NCBI RefSeq assembly: GCF_033115175.1
Contig: NC_084850.1
Location: forward strand, 110,777,939-110,841,938
Direction: 5' to 3'
Length of the DNA stretch: 64,000 nucleotides
DNA from: Lepus europaeus
Taxonomy: Eukaryota > Chordata > Mammalia > Lagomorpha > Leporidae
The translations under genes were made by a program, and so were the position numbers. The notes beneath the pieces were generated by a model. That model worked only from the letters and a program-made list of their open reading frames with translations. It had not been told where the DNA came from and searched no databases. Each line of letters opens with the position of its first letter. Within the stretch, counting starts at the first letter, position 1. Below are positions 1 through 11,642 of the stretch, in pieces.

Positions 1-323
1 TTCTTTTAAGATTCATTTATTTATGTGAAAGTCAGAGAGAGAGAGAGAAAGCGAGACAGAGAAAGAGGGATCTTCCATCTGCTGGTTCACTCCCCAAATG
101 TATGCAATGGCCAGAGCTGGGCCAGGCAGAGGCCAGGGGCTTCATCTGGATCTCCCACATATGTCGCAAGAGCCCAAACTCTTGGACCATCTTCTGCTGC
201 TTTTCCCAGGCCATGAGCAGGGAGCTGGATTAGAAGTGAAGCAGTTGGGACATGAACTGGCACATATGGGAGTGCCAGCATCATAGGCAGCAGCTTTACT
301 CACTATGCCGCAGTGCTGACCCC
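1..323 (-). mobile_element. Lagomorph C-SINE, antisense, cut by window start
   Basis: The copy starts with the complement of the AATAAAT tail and a GA-rich stretch, runs through the tRNA-like body and ends at the complement of the GGGGTCAGCACTG head. The reading frames over it are shadows of the SINE. Confidence 0.9.
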
Positions 324-1344
324 TGTGTTTTAATTTCAGTGGTAATATTTTTCACATTTTTAAGTAAGGTGTTTTGGATCTTTTTCAAATCATTCCAGTC
401 TTTAAAAAATTAGTATCTTATACTCATGTTTTATTGTAGTGATTAAAATAATTTGAGCATACTTATTTTACTTTCTGTATTTTGTAATTCCAATCTCAAA
501 AATCCTCAGGAGTCTAAATCGTTGTGTTGCTTTGGCCGACTTAGTATTGGTGACTTCTTTCCATATATGTTTTGAAATTTGGATTCTGAATTCATGTTCA
601 GCTGGAATTTTTTTGTAGAAATAAGGCTTAGAGTGAGTCCGTCCATGGAGAATTCATATTAACTTGTGCTAGCTCTGAAATGGCTGAAGGACCACTTACA
701 GATTAATTTTTCATTTAAGGGTTGTAATGTAAATATGAACCCAGACTCACATTAGCAAAACATTTTTATCCTTTTACTCAATTGCCAGGCCAAGAGAAGC
801 TCATTATTTTCTTATCTTCCAATGTTTATAGGTGGACTTCTATTAAGGGCATAGTCCTTAGGAGGTCCTCGTATTATTATTTAGGAGTCTGAGTTCCAGT
901 TCCATACATTTTAAGAAATCAAATCTGTTAAAATTCAAAGATCTAAATTATGAGGTTAACAAATGTCATTTCAGTACTCAGTCACCTCTGAGGTTTCCTG
1001 CTTCTTCATTTTTTGAACCATGGAAATTTCCATTAAATTTTGTGAAATTACTTGTACATTATAAAATTATATTTGTGATACTTATTCAGTATCTCCTGTA
1101 ATTTTCTAAGTGGCAGAATTTTTTAAGTGTGTAATCCTCTATTATACCAGGAAAAATTCCTCTATTTTAATTCATAGACTTTTTTGCTAGACTCCGATTT
1201 TTTGGGTTACAACTTTTCACTCTAGTTCCTCCATTCTTTAAGGCTAAATGTAGGTTATTAGCACCATGTTGATTCTGAAAGATCAGACTCTTCACCTGGT
1301 TTTTGTTTTATTTCTGTCATCCCGTTAAAAACAAAAAAATGTAA

Positions 1345-1655
1345 AGGACTGTGGGTATTTAGCATAGTAGTTAAGACATTGGTTAAGATGCCCACGCCCC
1401 ACATAGAGTACCTGGTTTTGATTCTTGGATCCTGCTGCTAACTCCAGCTTACTGCTAATGCAGCTTCTGGGAGGCAGTGGTTGATGGCCCTTGTTATCCA
1501 CTTGGAAAACCTGGATTGAGTTCCCAGCTTCTGACTTTGGCTTTAACTCGGCCCTAACCATTGCAGGCATTTGGGAAATTAACCAACACATGAGAGCTCT
1601 CTATCTATGTATTTCTGCCAATTAAATAAATAAATACATTTTTAAAAAGTTGGTG
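1345..1655 (+). mobile_element. Old C-SINE relative, sense
   Basis: The order is that of a C-SINE in sense: a diverged head, a CCAGCTTACTGCTAATGCAGC-like body, a CATTTGGGAAATTAACC segment and an AATTAAATAAATAAAT tail. It is much more diverged than most copies here and lacks the TATGGGCGCC motif, so it belongs to an older subfamily. Confidence 0.75.
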
Positions 1656-2163
1656 GGAAAGTGGAATTAAAAGATGTTTTTTACTATTACTTGTGTTGTA
1701 ACTCTTTAGAAATCCTATTTTCTTTCTGACTAAATCCTCCAACGACTTAAATCAAATGAAATGTTTGTCATCATCTTACTTGGTCTCTCCTACATGTGGC
1801 CACTGCCTTGATATATTTCTCTCCCTTGGTTTCTGAGCTGCCTCATTTTCCTGATTTTGCTCCTGTATACAAACCTTGGTCCTGAATGCTGGCTCCCCCT
1901 CCTGTGCTTGACTTGCACTTTGTGTTTCCTCAGATTCTTTTTTTCCTTTTCCACCTGCATAGAATACTTAGGTTATTGGAGCTACTTTCCTCTTTTCAGC
2001 TGTTATCTGTGTTCTGCCTATCTGTAGCCCTGGTCTCCCCTGAGCAGCAACTCCATGCATCCACTTACCTGCATACCTACAACGGCTCACTCAGCTCTCC
2101 TTTGATTGCACTAATGTTTTGCCAGAAATTCTGATCTATAGGAATAGGATATACATCATTGTT

Positions 2164-2232
2164 GTTATCCTCATCCTTCTCTTCCCTCTCCTTCTCCCTC
2201 TCCTCGTCTCCTTTTCTCTTTCCCTCCCCACC
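2164..2232 (+). repeat. Pyrimidine-rich (CTTCTC)n tract ending in CACCAG
   Basis: About 65 bases of almost pure C/T, followed at once by CCCACCAG. It looks like a very strong polypyrimidine tract plus AG acceptor. The following sequence AATATTATAGTAG has stops in at least one frame, so I do not call an exon. Confidence 0.7.
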
Positions 2233-2641
2233 AGAATATTATAGTAGAACTTCTCTGTAGCTGCCAATCATTTGGGAATTGCAGGCATGCTCCCAGAATG
2301 ACTCATCCTGCTTATACTTAAAAGTTTATGATAAGTAATACCCTAGTTTTCACCTTTTTCTCCTCTTACAATTCAACAAAGTGAAATACTTTGTTCTTTG
2401 AAGAAAATGATATTTTAACAAAATGTTGATGATATTGAAAGTTAGATCCTGAAAGATCTTGTTTAAGTGTAGAATCATGACTGCAAAGACTTATGAATGC
2501 TAATAATGTACTGTTGTACATCTGGCGCCCCATAAATATGTGACAAAATAATGTTACTACTTCTTGAAAATGATGCCCTTTAAATACTGTTCAGTGAATG
2601 TTTCTCTTACTAAAATGAATTCTTTTTGTGTATTTTTCCAG

Positions 2642-2836
2642 ATTTTCCTCTTTAAAAAAATGCCATTGACAAGTCAGAAAAATATGCAGGTTGGTGGTAA
2701 GCCTCTCCCAGAGATAAAACCATTAGGAGATCAAATAGCTTATAAAAGGAACACCAGCCAGGACCACGTGGAGCCACATAATCAGAATACTTCACCACCA
2801 AATATGGAGAGGTCAAAATCTTGCGTCATTCTTTGA
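2642..2836 (+). CDS. Candidate terminal coding exon, C-terminus SKSCVIL
   Basis: I do not recognise the protein. Seen: a T-rich tract ending TTTTTCCAG at 2641, then an open frame of 64 codons (starting IFLFKKMPLTSQKN, hydrophilic and rich in Asn, Gln, Pro and Lys) to a TGA at 2834-2836, followed by about 400 bases of AT-rich sequence and an AATAAA. That is the structure of a last exon with its 3' UTR. The last four residues, Cys-Val-Ile-Leu, fit a CaaX box; a terminal Leu is the usual signal for geranylgeranyltransferase I, so the product could be a prenylated membrane-associated protein. The exon would enter in phase 0 if the acceptor at 2641 is used. A Met at codon 7 also allows a very short isoform. 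The alternative is a chance open frame in a long intron. Confidence 0.45.
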   Translation: MFLFKKMPLTSQKNMQVGGKPLPEIKPLGDQIAYKRNTSQDHVEPHNQNTSPPNMERSKSCVIL

Positions 2837-3260
2837 ATACAAGGCTTTTGTGGTTATTGAGTGTATTGTCATTTATACTTGAAAAATGTTACAACTTCTG
2901 AGAAAAGTTCTTAATAACAGACTTTTTGAAGGTATAAGTTGTTTCATTTGGTTTAAACACTATGACCAGTTTTGATATTTATTTATGCTAAAATTTTTGA
3001 CAAGCAGTTTCAAAATTCACGTGTCTCAAACTCTAAGTGTTGTGGCCTTAACTGTTCAGTGTTGTGACAAAAATATATTTTTATATGTGAAAATTGAGTT
3101 ACAATATTTCACAGTTTTTACTATACATTGTTACTTCATAAGACAATATTTGCAATCTCATGACACTGCAGTAGTTTTTAATGCATTTGCAGTTTTTTAA
3201 AAACTGAGACAACACTGTTTGCAATGAGCATATTTTTAATAAACTTTATCTGGTCAGTTC
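2837..3260 (+). other. Putative 3' UTR
   Basis: AT-rich sequence from the stop codon to the AATAAA at 3238-3243, with no repeat that I recognise. An ATATTTATTTATG stretch near 2974 resembles an AU-rich element. Confidence 0.4.
3238..3243 (+). terminator. Canonical poly(A) signal AATAAA
   Basis: AATAAACTTTATC, followed within 15 bases by a TGGTCAGTTC stretch that could act as the downstream element. It lies about 400 bases after the candidate stop codon, a normal distance for a short 3' UTR. Confidence 0.5.
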
Positions 3261-3352
3261 TCTTAAAATGAATGAGTGAGAATTAAACATGGAAGTATTT
3301 GGAGTTACCAATTGGCAAAATGGAGAAAACACATATAATTTTAAAATATTGA

Positions 3353-3600
3353 AGGATGCAAAATGCATAGGCTCCTGACTGAAGAAATCATTAATGCAAA
3401 GTCGTAAATAGTACATCTTTGTGGAGGAACTGAGTGTGGAAGTTTCTTTGCTTCCCTCTCCTTTCTTTAGGAAGGTGAAAACATTACAGATTGTATGGGG
3501 TGATCCAAAGTATTTGGCTGTGCCACAGATTGCATCATAGGAGATGCAGACAGCCAAGCTTCTTCATTTCAACTGTTTCTAGCATTGATGGTGGTAACCA
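3353..3600 (+). repeat. Copy A of a ~250-bp duplicated segment
   Basis: Collinear with 4613-4870 from GGATGCAAAATGCAT to CTAGCATTGATG, with scattered substitutions and short indels (roughly 85% similar by eye). The flanks are unrelated. This looks like the source copy, because the other copy interrupts an L1. Confidence 0.85.
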
Positions 3601-4039
3601 AGTGTGGCTCAATCACACAGAACATTGCCACAAGGGACAGGAAGGACAAAGCTATCAAGTCTACTTGGATAGAAACATGGCTTGCCTTTCTCATAGGTGC
3701 TACTTAGGTAATGCAGCCAACTACCTTCGTTTTCCCTATTTTAGCTCAATAACAAAACACTATTCTTTAATCACAGTGTCTATTACTCCTTTCAAACAAA
3801 AAAGAAATCCATCTTTCTGTTTCATAAACAAGGTTTATAAGGATGTTAGTCCAAAGTAGATGTAAGTCTGAATTCTTAAAAAATAGTCTTCTGTGTAAAT
3901 ATTACATTCAGTACAATTCTAATTTTATTAAAGGTGAATACAATAAAATTTTTGGCAAGTACAACTATGGTAGTAGAACAATATTGCAAAACTACTTTGC
4001 CAAAATATAAACTGTAGGAGCCCAGTGGAAGTAAACCTC

Positions 4040-4139
4040 ACAAACGGTACTAAGGCATGCCAGTTTTCATAGGCAGAATTTTAAGATGGCCCTCAAGGTT
4101 CTACCTGCTGATGCCCATGTGCCTTTAATAATTCTTCCC
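4040..4139 (+). repeat. Left part of an ancient repeat split by an L1
   Basis: AAGATGGCCCTCAAGG...CCTGCTGATGCCCATGTGCC...TTCTTCCCC matches the start of a mammalian interspersed repeat, probably LTR-derived, whose consensus continues TCCTTTCCCCTTGA. That continuation is found at 9395. The family name is not resolved. Confidence 0.5.
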
Positions 4140-4612
4140 CCACATTTTAAAAATTATTTTATTTAAATTGTTTTTGTTAACATACAATAGTTGTACTTTT
4201 TATGGTGTGCAGTGCAATCGTTAACACATACACACAACATAAACCAATGATACCAGGCAACTGACTTTTCCATTTCCTTCTTTCCTTTGTCTTTGGAGCC
4301 TACTAGCTCCCCTCTTCCTCCAGTACTTTTTTATATAGTGGATAGCACGTTATTGTGAACTATAGTCATCCAACTGTGCTATGGAACACTGGAACTTATT
4401 ACTTCTCTCTGATAGTGTTTTGGTATTTGTTAATCCAACCTCCTTGTATTCCCCACTTCCCAACCTTTGGTGATCACTATTCTGAGTTCAGGTTGACTGT
4501 TGTTTTAAACTTCCATATATGCAAGAGAACCTACAGTATTTGTCTTTTTGTGTGTGACTTTTTTCACTTAACATAATGATCACCAGTTCCATCCATTTTG
4601 CTGCAAATGTCA

Positions 4613-4870
4613 GGATGCAAAATGCATATACCCCTGACTGAAGAAAACATTGATGCAAATATATAAATAATACATCTTTGTAGAGGAACTGAATATGGAA
4701 GTTTCTTTGCTTCCCACTCCTTTCTTTAGGGAGGTGATTTGGCATGAAAATGTTACAGATTATATGGGGTAATACAAAGTAATTGACCATGCTACAGATT
4801 TTGCTACCTTAGGAGATCCAGACACAGTCAAGCTTCCTCATTTCAACTGTCTAGCATTGATGATAGTAAT
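4613..4870 (+). repeat. Copy B of the ~250-bp duplicated segment, inside the L1
   Basis: The copy lies between L1 3' UTR sequence (...CAAATGTCAGGAT) and its continuation (GGCTGAATAATA...), where the L1 normally has only about 15 bases. It was therefore placed in the L1 after the L1 inserted. No poly(A) and no obvious flanking duplication are seen. Confidence 0.85.
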
Positions 4871-5033
4871 GGCTGAATAATACTACTTTGGGTAAATATA
4901 CCATATTTTCTTTATCCATTCACCCATGGACAGACATTTAGCTTGATACTATATCTTGACATTTTGTTAAGAGTGCTACAAGAAAGTTGGGAGTGAAGTA
5001 GATACCTCTTTCGTATACTGAGTTCATTTCCTT

Positions 5034-5060
5034 CATACACACACACACACACACACACAG
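5034..5060. repeat. (CA)n microsatellite
   Basis: An uninterrupted run of about 12 CA units inside the antisense L1. Confidence 0.95.
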
Positions 5061-5664
5061 AAGTAGGATAGCAGGATCTTGTAGCAGATCTATTTTTTAG
5101 AGAAATGTCCATACTGTTCTCCATACTGGCTGTGCAGAATTAAATCCATGCCTTCCTTGTATCAGGGCTCTCTTTTCTCCCCAGTCTTGGCAGCATTTGT
5201 TACTTTTTGTGTTCATGAAAATAGCCAATTCCAGCTGGAGTGAGATGACTCCTCATTGTGGTCTTGATTTGCATTTCCCTGATGGCTACTAATATGATGA
5301 GCATTTGTTCATATATCTCTTTACCATTTGTATTTCTTCTGAGAAATGTCTGTTTAGAACCTTTATTTCTTAATTAGATTGTTGAGTTTTTTGAATTCCT
5401 TATGTATTCTGGATATTGTCAGATGCATAGTCTGCAGATATTTTTCCCATTCTATTGGTTGTCTCATCACTCTGTTGATTGTTTCTTGTGCTGTATCTAA
5501 CTTCTTAATTTGATGTAATCCCATTGGTTTTTGCTTTTGTTGCCTGTGTTCTTGGGGGTCTTACCCAAAAAAATCACTTATGGGAATGTCTTAAAGTCTT
5601 TACCTTATGTTTTCCTCTGGTAGTTTCATAATGTTAATCTTACTGACAATTGATACATTTTGAA

Positions 5665-5968
5665 TTTATTTTTTATAGAGAGAGAGGTAGGGGGAGAGAG
5701 GGAAAGATACAATAATCTCCCTCTGCTGCTGCACTCCCCAAATGTCTGCAATAGCCAGATCTGGGCCAGTCCAAAGCCAGAAATCAGGAACTCCATCCTG
5801 GTCTCCCACATGGGTGGCAGGGGCCCAGGTATTTGAACTGTCATCCACTGCCTTTCCAGGCACATCAGCAGGGAGCTGGATCAGAAGTACAGCCAGGACT
5901 TGAACTGGCACTCTGATGTGAGATACTGATATTGCAAGTGACAGCTTAACCCACTGTACCATGCCCCA
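5665..5968 (-). mobile_element. C-SINE, antisense, in L1
   Basis: GA-rich tail region, CACTCCCCAAATG, CTGGATCAGAAG and a final CACTGTACCATGCCCC. Fairly diverged; it interrupts the 3' part of L1 ORF2. Confidence 0.9.
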
Positions 5969-6482
5969 TCGCCTTTTTGTAGCTCTTATGAATGAGATTG
6001 CTCTTAACATTTCTCTCCCAGTGATTTTATTATTACTGTATTGGAATGCTAATGATTTTTGTGTATTGACTGTATATTGAAACTTCACTAGATATGTTTA
6101 TCCATTCTAATAGTGTCTTATTGAAGTCTTTAGGTTTCTCTCTATATAGAGTCATGTCATCTTTAAGCAGGGATAATTTCAATTGCTCCTTTCCTATTTA
6201 TATGTCTTATTTTATTCTTGCCCAATGACTGTGAATTAACTTTTAGTACCATATTGAATAAGAACAGGGAGAGTAGACATCTCTTTCTGGTTTCAGATTA
6301 TAGAGGAAAGGCTTTCAGCGTCTCCCCATTTGATATGATATTAGGTTTGTCAGATATATTATGTTGAGGTATGTTCCTTCTATACCTAGTTTTTTCAAGG
6401 TTTTTTTTTATCATTAATGGTTGCTAAATTTTATTAAATGCTTTTTTTCTGCATCTGTTGAAACTATGATCATATGATTATT

Positions 6483-6784
6483 ATTTTTTAAAGATTTATT
6501 TATATGAAAGGCAGAGGTTACAGAAAGAGAAGGAGAGACAGAGAATGAAAACTTTCATCCAGTGGTTCACTCCCCATGTGGCGCAACAGGTAGGATTGAG
6601 CCAGGAGCCAGGAGCTTCATCCAGGTCTCCCACATGGGTGCAGGGGTCCAAATCCTTGGACCATCTTCCACTGCTTTCCCAAGTGCATTAGCAAGATGGT
6701 GGATTGAAAGTGGAGCAGCCAGGACCCCATATGGGATGCAGACATTGCAAGAGGTGGCTTAACCCACTATGCCACAGTGCCAAT
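6483..6784 (-). mobile_element. C-SINE, antisense, in L1
   Basis: Starts TTTTTTAAAGATTTATTTATATG and ends CACTATGCCACAGTGCC, with L1 sequence on both sides. Confidence 0.92.
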
Positions 6785-9395
6785 CATTGAGTATGGCTTT
6801 ATCCTTCATTCTGTTGATATGATGTGTTGCATTTATTGATTGCTTATGTTTAGCCATCCCTGCATCTGGGATAAATCTCATTTAATTATAAATGATTTTT
6901 AGATGTGTTGTTAGATTCAGTTTGCTAGTATTTTGTTGAGAATTTTCTTCATTCCAGGAGCATGTTGGTCAGTCTCCATGTATTTGTACAATTTCTAAAT
7001 TTTCCTTGGTTGTTGGTTTCTAGTCTTCCATTATGGTCAGAAAAATACATAATATGATATTTTTTAATTGATTGAGACTTGTCTTGTGGTATAATATGTA
7101 GTCTATCCTAGAGAATGTTTCATGTGCCAATGAAAAGAATGTGTATTCTGCAGCTGTTAGGTGGAATGATCTGTAAGCACCTGTTAGGTTCATTTGGTTT
7201 TTAGTGTAGTTTAACTCATGTGTCTATGTGATTTTTAGTCTGTGTGATCTGTCCCTTGATCAACATGGAGTGTTTGAAGTCCCTCATTATTACTGTGTTA
7301 GAGCTTATCTCCCCCTTTGGATCTAGTGTTTGTTTTATAAAATTGGGTGCACTGACATTAGGTGCATATACATTTATAGCTATCATATCTTCTTGTTGGA
7401 TTGGTCCCTTGATCATTATATAGTAACTTTCTTAGTCTTTTTTTACAGTTTTATCTTAAGGTCTGTTTTATCTGTTACAAGTATAGCTACTCCTGCTCAC
7501 TTTTGGTTTCTGTTTGCATGAACTGTCTTTTTCTATCTTTTCCCTTTCAGTATGTATATGCCTTTACTGGTGAAATGAGTTCTTATAGGCAGCATATTGT
7601 TGGGTCTTATTTCAGCCATTCTCTTAATTGGAAAATCTGTTTCATTTAAATTCAAGTTAATTATTGATAAATAATGACTTAGGCCTGTCATTTAAATATT
7701 TCTTTTGTTTGGAATATGCTTTGTTCTGTTTCTAGTGGGTTTTATACTTTCACATTTCCATGATGGTTGTTAGTTTTGATTCTGTATGTGGGACTCCCTT
7801 AAACATCTGTTGTTAAGACTAGTCTGGTGGTAATGAATTCCCTCAGCTTTTGCTTGTCTTAGAGTCTTTATTTCTCTGACATTTGTGAGAAAGTATGAGT
7901 TGTTTCTATCACTTTGAACAAGTGGCATTTTTAGTACAAGGCGTTTTCCTGAAGATAGTCTTCTGGTGTTAGTTATAGTCTGTTTTGGTTTTGTTTTCAG
8001 TTAAATGCTATAATATAGTCTCCCTATATTATCTTCGACACGGGGCAGGGAGTTCTCTCTGACGCACCAGAAGTATGTTGGTCTCAGCAGCGGTTTTGAA
8101 ACAGGGTCTCGGGTCATGGGAATGCCAGCCTTCAGTCCACTGTGGCTGTGGTTGTGGAAGTACCACCCTAGAGTCGTGGAGGGGTCATTGAGATATCTCT
8201 GTTGGCAGTGGTGTGGTTGGGGTTGCAGAAGCTCCAGCCCAAAGCCCACCAAGGGTATATAGTACCCACAGTGTTATCCTCAGGTTTCTATGCAGTGTCT
8301 TTGTACCAACCTACATTTTATTTTTCTGAGCACACATTGATTCTCTCCATGGTAAGCTGCCTGGCATTGTGGGAGAAATGATATGAACAATCCAGTAGCT
8401 ACATATGCCACAATTCTAGATCATACTCAGAGATCACAGCACCCTAAGATCAAATGCAGCACATTGGCCATGGCCCTATGGGCTGCCTGCTGCTGAAGTA
8501 GACTTGCAACCTGAGACTGCTGCAACCAACCACAGGTGATGCTGGCTGGATAAAACCAATTGACTGTGGCCACAGGTCTCCACTTGAGACTGTGACAGGT
8601 CCAAGAGTTTCATCTGTAGGTAGTGGCCTGGGGACAGTAATAATTTGTATCTGCTCAGTGATGGTATTTACCAGATCCAAGGTGCATATACTCATTTTCC
8701 TACCCTACTATATTGTTATTGATGTCTTACTCTTCACTGTCTGAGTTTGGGGAACAGGTGGCAGAGGCAGTCCCATGGCCATCCAGAATTACACAAGCTG
8801 GGTCACATCAGGTCTCAAAGATACCGGGCCCTGCACAATCTCAGAGGTATACACCTGGTCCTCACAAGACTAGCAGTGATAATAGCTTGAAATGAGCCCA
8901 TCCCAGCAGGGCGCAGGTCTCCATTGGGTGCCAGAGCAAATTTACAGGCTTGCATCTATGAGCACTGGCCTGGAGATAGAAACCTTTGGGCTTTATCTGG
9001 TGCTGGGTCTTAACCACAGCAAGCCCAGCACTGAGCTCCAAGGCAAAACCCTAAGGTCACTTTCCCACTCTCCTCCTCAGTGACTGATGTCCCTGCCAGA
9101 AGTTGAAAGAGGAGTAGCGAGGTGGCTTTTTGGCCAGGAGCTCAGTCTGCAGGTACTGTCCTGGAGGCAGAGGCTGCGGGGTCCTGTCTGCTCTAGGTTT
9201 CATTATAGAAGACCTGATACTGGGTTTCAAGTCTAAGGTCTGAATATTTTTTCTCTGTCCCCCAATTGGGAGGTATCTCTCTCTCATTGGCTTCTTTGGC
9301 TCTGTGAAGGTGACTTGATGCAGGAATAGCTGTTCAAATTATTGTCTCTGTGGAGCGATTGCTGAAATATCTTACTCATCTGCCATCTTGCTCTG

Positions 9396-9760
9396 CCTCC
9401 AGTCCTTTCCCCTTGAATGTGCACAGGACCAGTAAATATGATGTGATGTCACTTCTTTGCTTAGGTCACATTATATGGAAAAGGTGAAAAAAATTTGCAG
9501 ATATAATTAAAGTTTAAAATTTTTAATTAAAATATATAATGAGCAAGTCAATAGTCTGCTAATAAGAGATCACAGTTTTAGGTAAGATAATCATGGGAAG
9601 CGACATCCCATCATCTTTGCCATATTCTATTGGTTAGAAGGACGTTTCAGTTCCCATCCACACTGAAGGTGAGGAGATGACACAAAGGCACGAATTCTAG
9701 GAGGCAAGAATCATGAGGGCCACCTGAGAGCCTGACCACTGTACTCTTGATTTGACCAGT
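9396..9760 (+). repeat. Right part of the ancient repeat split by the L1
   Basis: TCCTTTCCCCTTGAATGTG...GATGTGATGTCACTTC...TTGGTTAGAAGG... continues the consensus broken at 4139. Together with 4040-4139 it shows that the L1 is the younger insertion. Confidence 0.5.
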
Positions 9761-10097
9761 CACTGAAAACGTGAAAGGGACAGCATAGAGACCAAAGGAA
9801 TAAAAAGCTTATTTACAAAAGAAGGGCTAAGTCAAAATACTTGGAAGAAATAAATATATGAGAACCCTCACCAAACTCATGAAGTGTCCCTGCTTTGTCA
9901 GAGATCGCAAAGCAATTTATACTTTTTAATAAGACAATTGGATGAGAATCAATACCAATGGTCCATTTTAATTATGAGTAAATACTTTTACAGAAACTAC
10001 TATAGAAGCATACCAGCTGTCTGCCCTGGGGCTGCAAATACTTGTATTATATTTACTTTCTAAATTGGGTTTCATATCTGGCTTTTATATTGACTAA
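9761..10097. other. No recognisable feature
   Basis: AT-rich spacer between two L1 insertions. No frame, RNA gene or repeat that I can name. Confidence 0.5.
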
Positions 10098-11642
10098 ATA
10101 CCAAAAAACCATAGTGGCTGTACCAGTTTATATTCCCACCAACAATAGATTAGGGTACATTTTCCTCCACATCCTCACCAGCATTTGTTGTTTATTAATT
10201 TCTGTATGAAAGCCATTCTAATGGGGGTGAGGTGAAAACTTATTGTGTTTTTGATTTGCATTTCCCTGATGGCTAGTGATCCTTAGCATTTTTTCATGTT
10301 TCTGTTGGATTTCCTCTTTTGAAAAATGCCTGTTTAAGTCCTTTACCCATTTCTTAACTGGGATGTTTGTTTTGTTGACGTCTTCTTCCTTCCCAATTTG
10401 TATCTCTTTGATTTCTTTTTCTTGCCTAATTGTTTTGCTAAAACTTCTAATACTATATTGAATAGCAATGGTGAGAGTGGGCATCCTTGTCTGTTCTGGA
10501 TCTCAGTGGTAGTGCTCCCAACTTTTCCTCATTCAATACAGTGCTGGCCATGTGGTTGTCATAAATTGCTTTGATTGTGTTGAGGAATGTTCCTTCTATA
10601 CCCAACTTGCTTAGCGTTTTCATCATGAAAAGGTGTTCTATTTTATCAAATGCTTTCTCTGCATCTATTGAGCTAATCATATGGTTTTTGTTCTGTAGTT
10701 TCTTTTTTTTTTTTTTTTTTTTTTGGACAGGCAGAGTGTTCTGTAGTTTCTTAACATGATGTATCACATTGATTGATTTGTGAATGTTGAACCATCCTTG
10801 CCTACCAGGGATAAATCTCACTTGATCGGGGTGAATGATCTTTCTGATGTCTTGTTGGATTCGATTGGCTAGTATTTTTTTTTTTTGAGGATTTTTCTGT
10901 CTATGTTCATTGGGGAAATTGGTCTGTAGTTCTTTTTCTCTGTTGTATCTTTTTCGGGTTTAGGAATTAAGGTGATGCTGGCTTCATAGAAAGAAGTTGG
11001 GAGGATTCCCTTCCTTTCAGTTGTTTTGAGCAGCTTGAGAAGAATTGGAGTTAGTTCTTCTGTAAAATCTGATAGAATTCAGCAGTGAAGCCATCCAATC
11101 CTGGGCTTTTCTTTGTTTGGAGGGTCTTTATTACTGATTCAATTTTTGTCTAGGTTATTAATCTGTTTAGATTTTCTGTGTCTTCATGTTTCAATTTAGG
11201 TAGGTTGTATTTGTCCAGGAATTTGTCCGTTTCTTCAGGGTTTCCCAATTTGTTGCCATAGAGCTCTTTGTAGTAATTCTGATGATTTTTTTTTTATTTC
11301 TGTGGTGTCTGTTGTTACATTTCCTTTTTCCTCTCTGATTTTATTGATTTGGATCTTCTCTCTCCTTTTTTTGGTTAGTTGGGCCAATGGTGTGTCAATT
11401 TTGTTTATTTTTTTTTTCAAAAAACCAGCTCTTCGTCTTGCTGATCTTTTGTATTTTTTGATTCAATTTTGGTTATCTCTTCTCTAATTTTAATTATTTC
11501 TTTTCTCCTACTAGTTTTGGGTTTGGTTTGCTATTGTTTTTCTAGGTCCTTGAGATACATTGCTAGCTCATTTATTTGGTGCCTTTCTAATGTCTTGGTG
11601 TAAGCACCAATTGCTTTAGACTTTCCTCTTTTTTTCTTGGAA

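Larger units (their letters stand above)
324..2641. other. Putative intron of the upstream plus-strand gene
   Basis: AT-rich sequence with no supportable exon. It holds one old SINE (about 1345-1655) and a long pyrimidine tract (2164-2232). If the terminal exon at 2642 is real, this stretch is its upstream intron. A diverged L2-like stretch may lie at 1730-2150, but I cannot support it firmly. Confidence 0.4.
4140..9395 (-). mobile_element. Old L1, antisense, nearly end to end
   Basis: Read in sense from 9395 leftward it opens with GGCAGAGCAAGATGGCAGA, a typical L1 5' leader. A segment at about 7216-7416 translates to MIKGPIQQEDMIAINVYAPN, an ORF2 endonuclease stretch. Reverse-transcriptase and ORF2 C-terminal sequence follows (7200 down to 4880), then an old L1M-type 3' UTR (4145-4600). 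It is interrupted by C-SINEs at 5665-5968 and 6483-6784 and by the duplicated segment at 4613-4870. The remaining ORF2 is shorter than the normal ~3.8 kb, so internal pieces are missing, and many stops are present. It sits inside an older repeat (4040-4139 and 9396-9760). Confidence 0.85.

Noticed and set aside
2785-2836. Naming the 2.6-kb exon as RAP2B, UBL3 or FBXL2 because of the CVIL end
   Set aside because: Only the last four residues agree; the preceding residues do not resemble any of these proteins as I know them.
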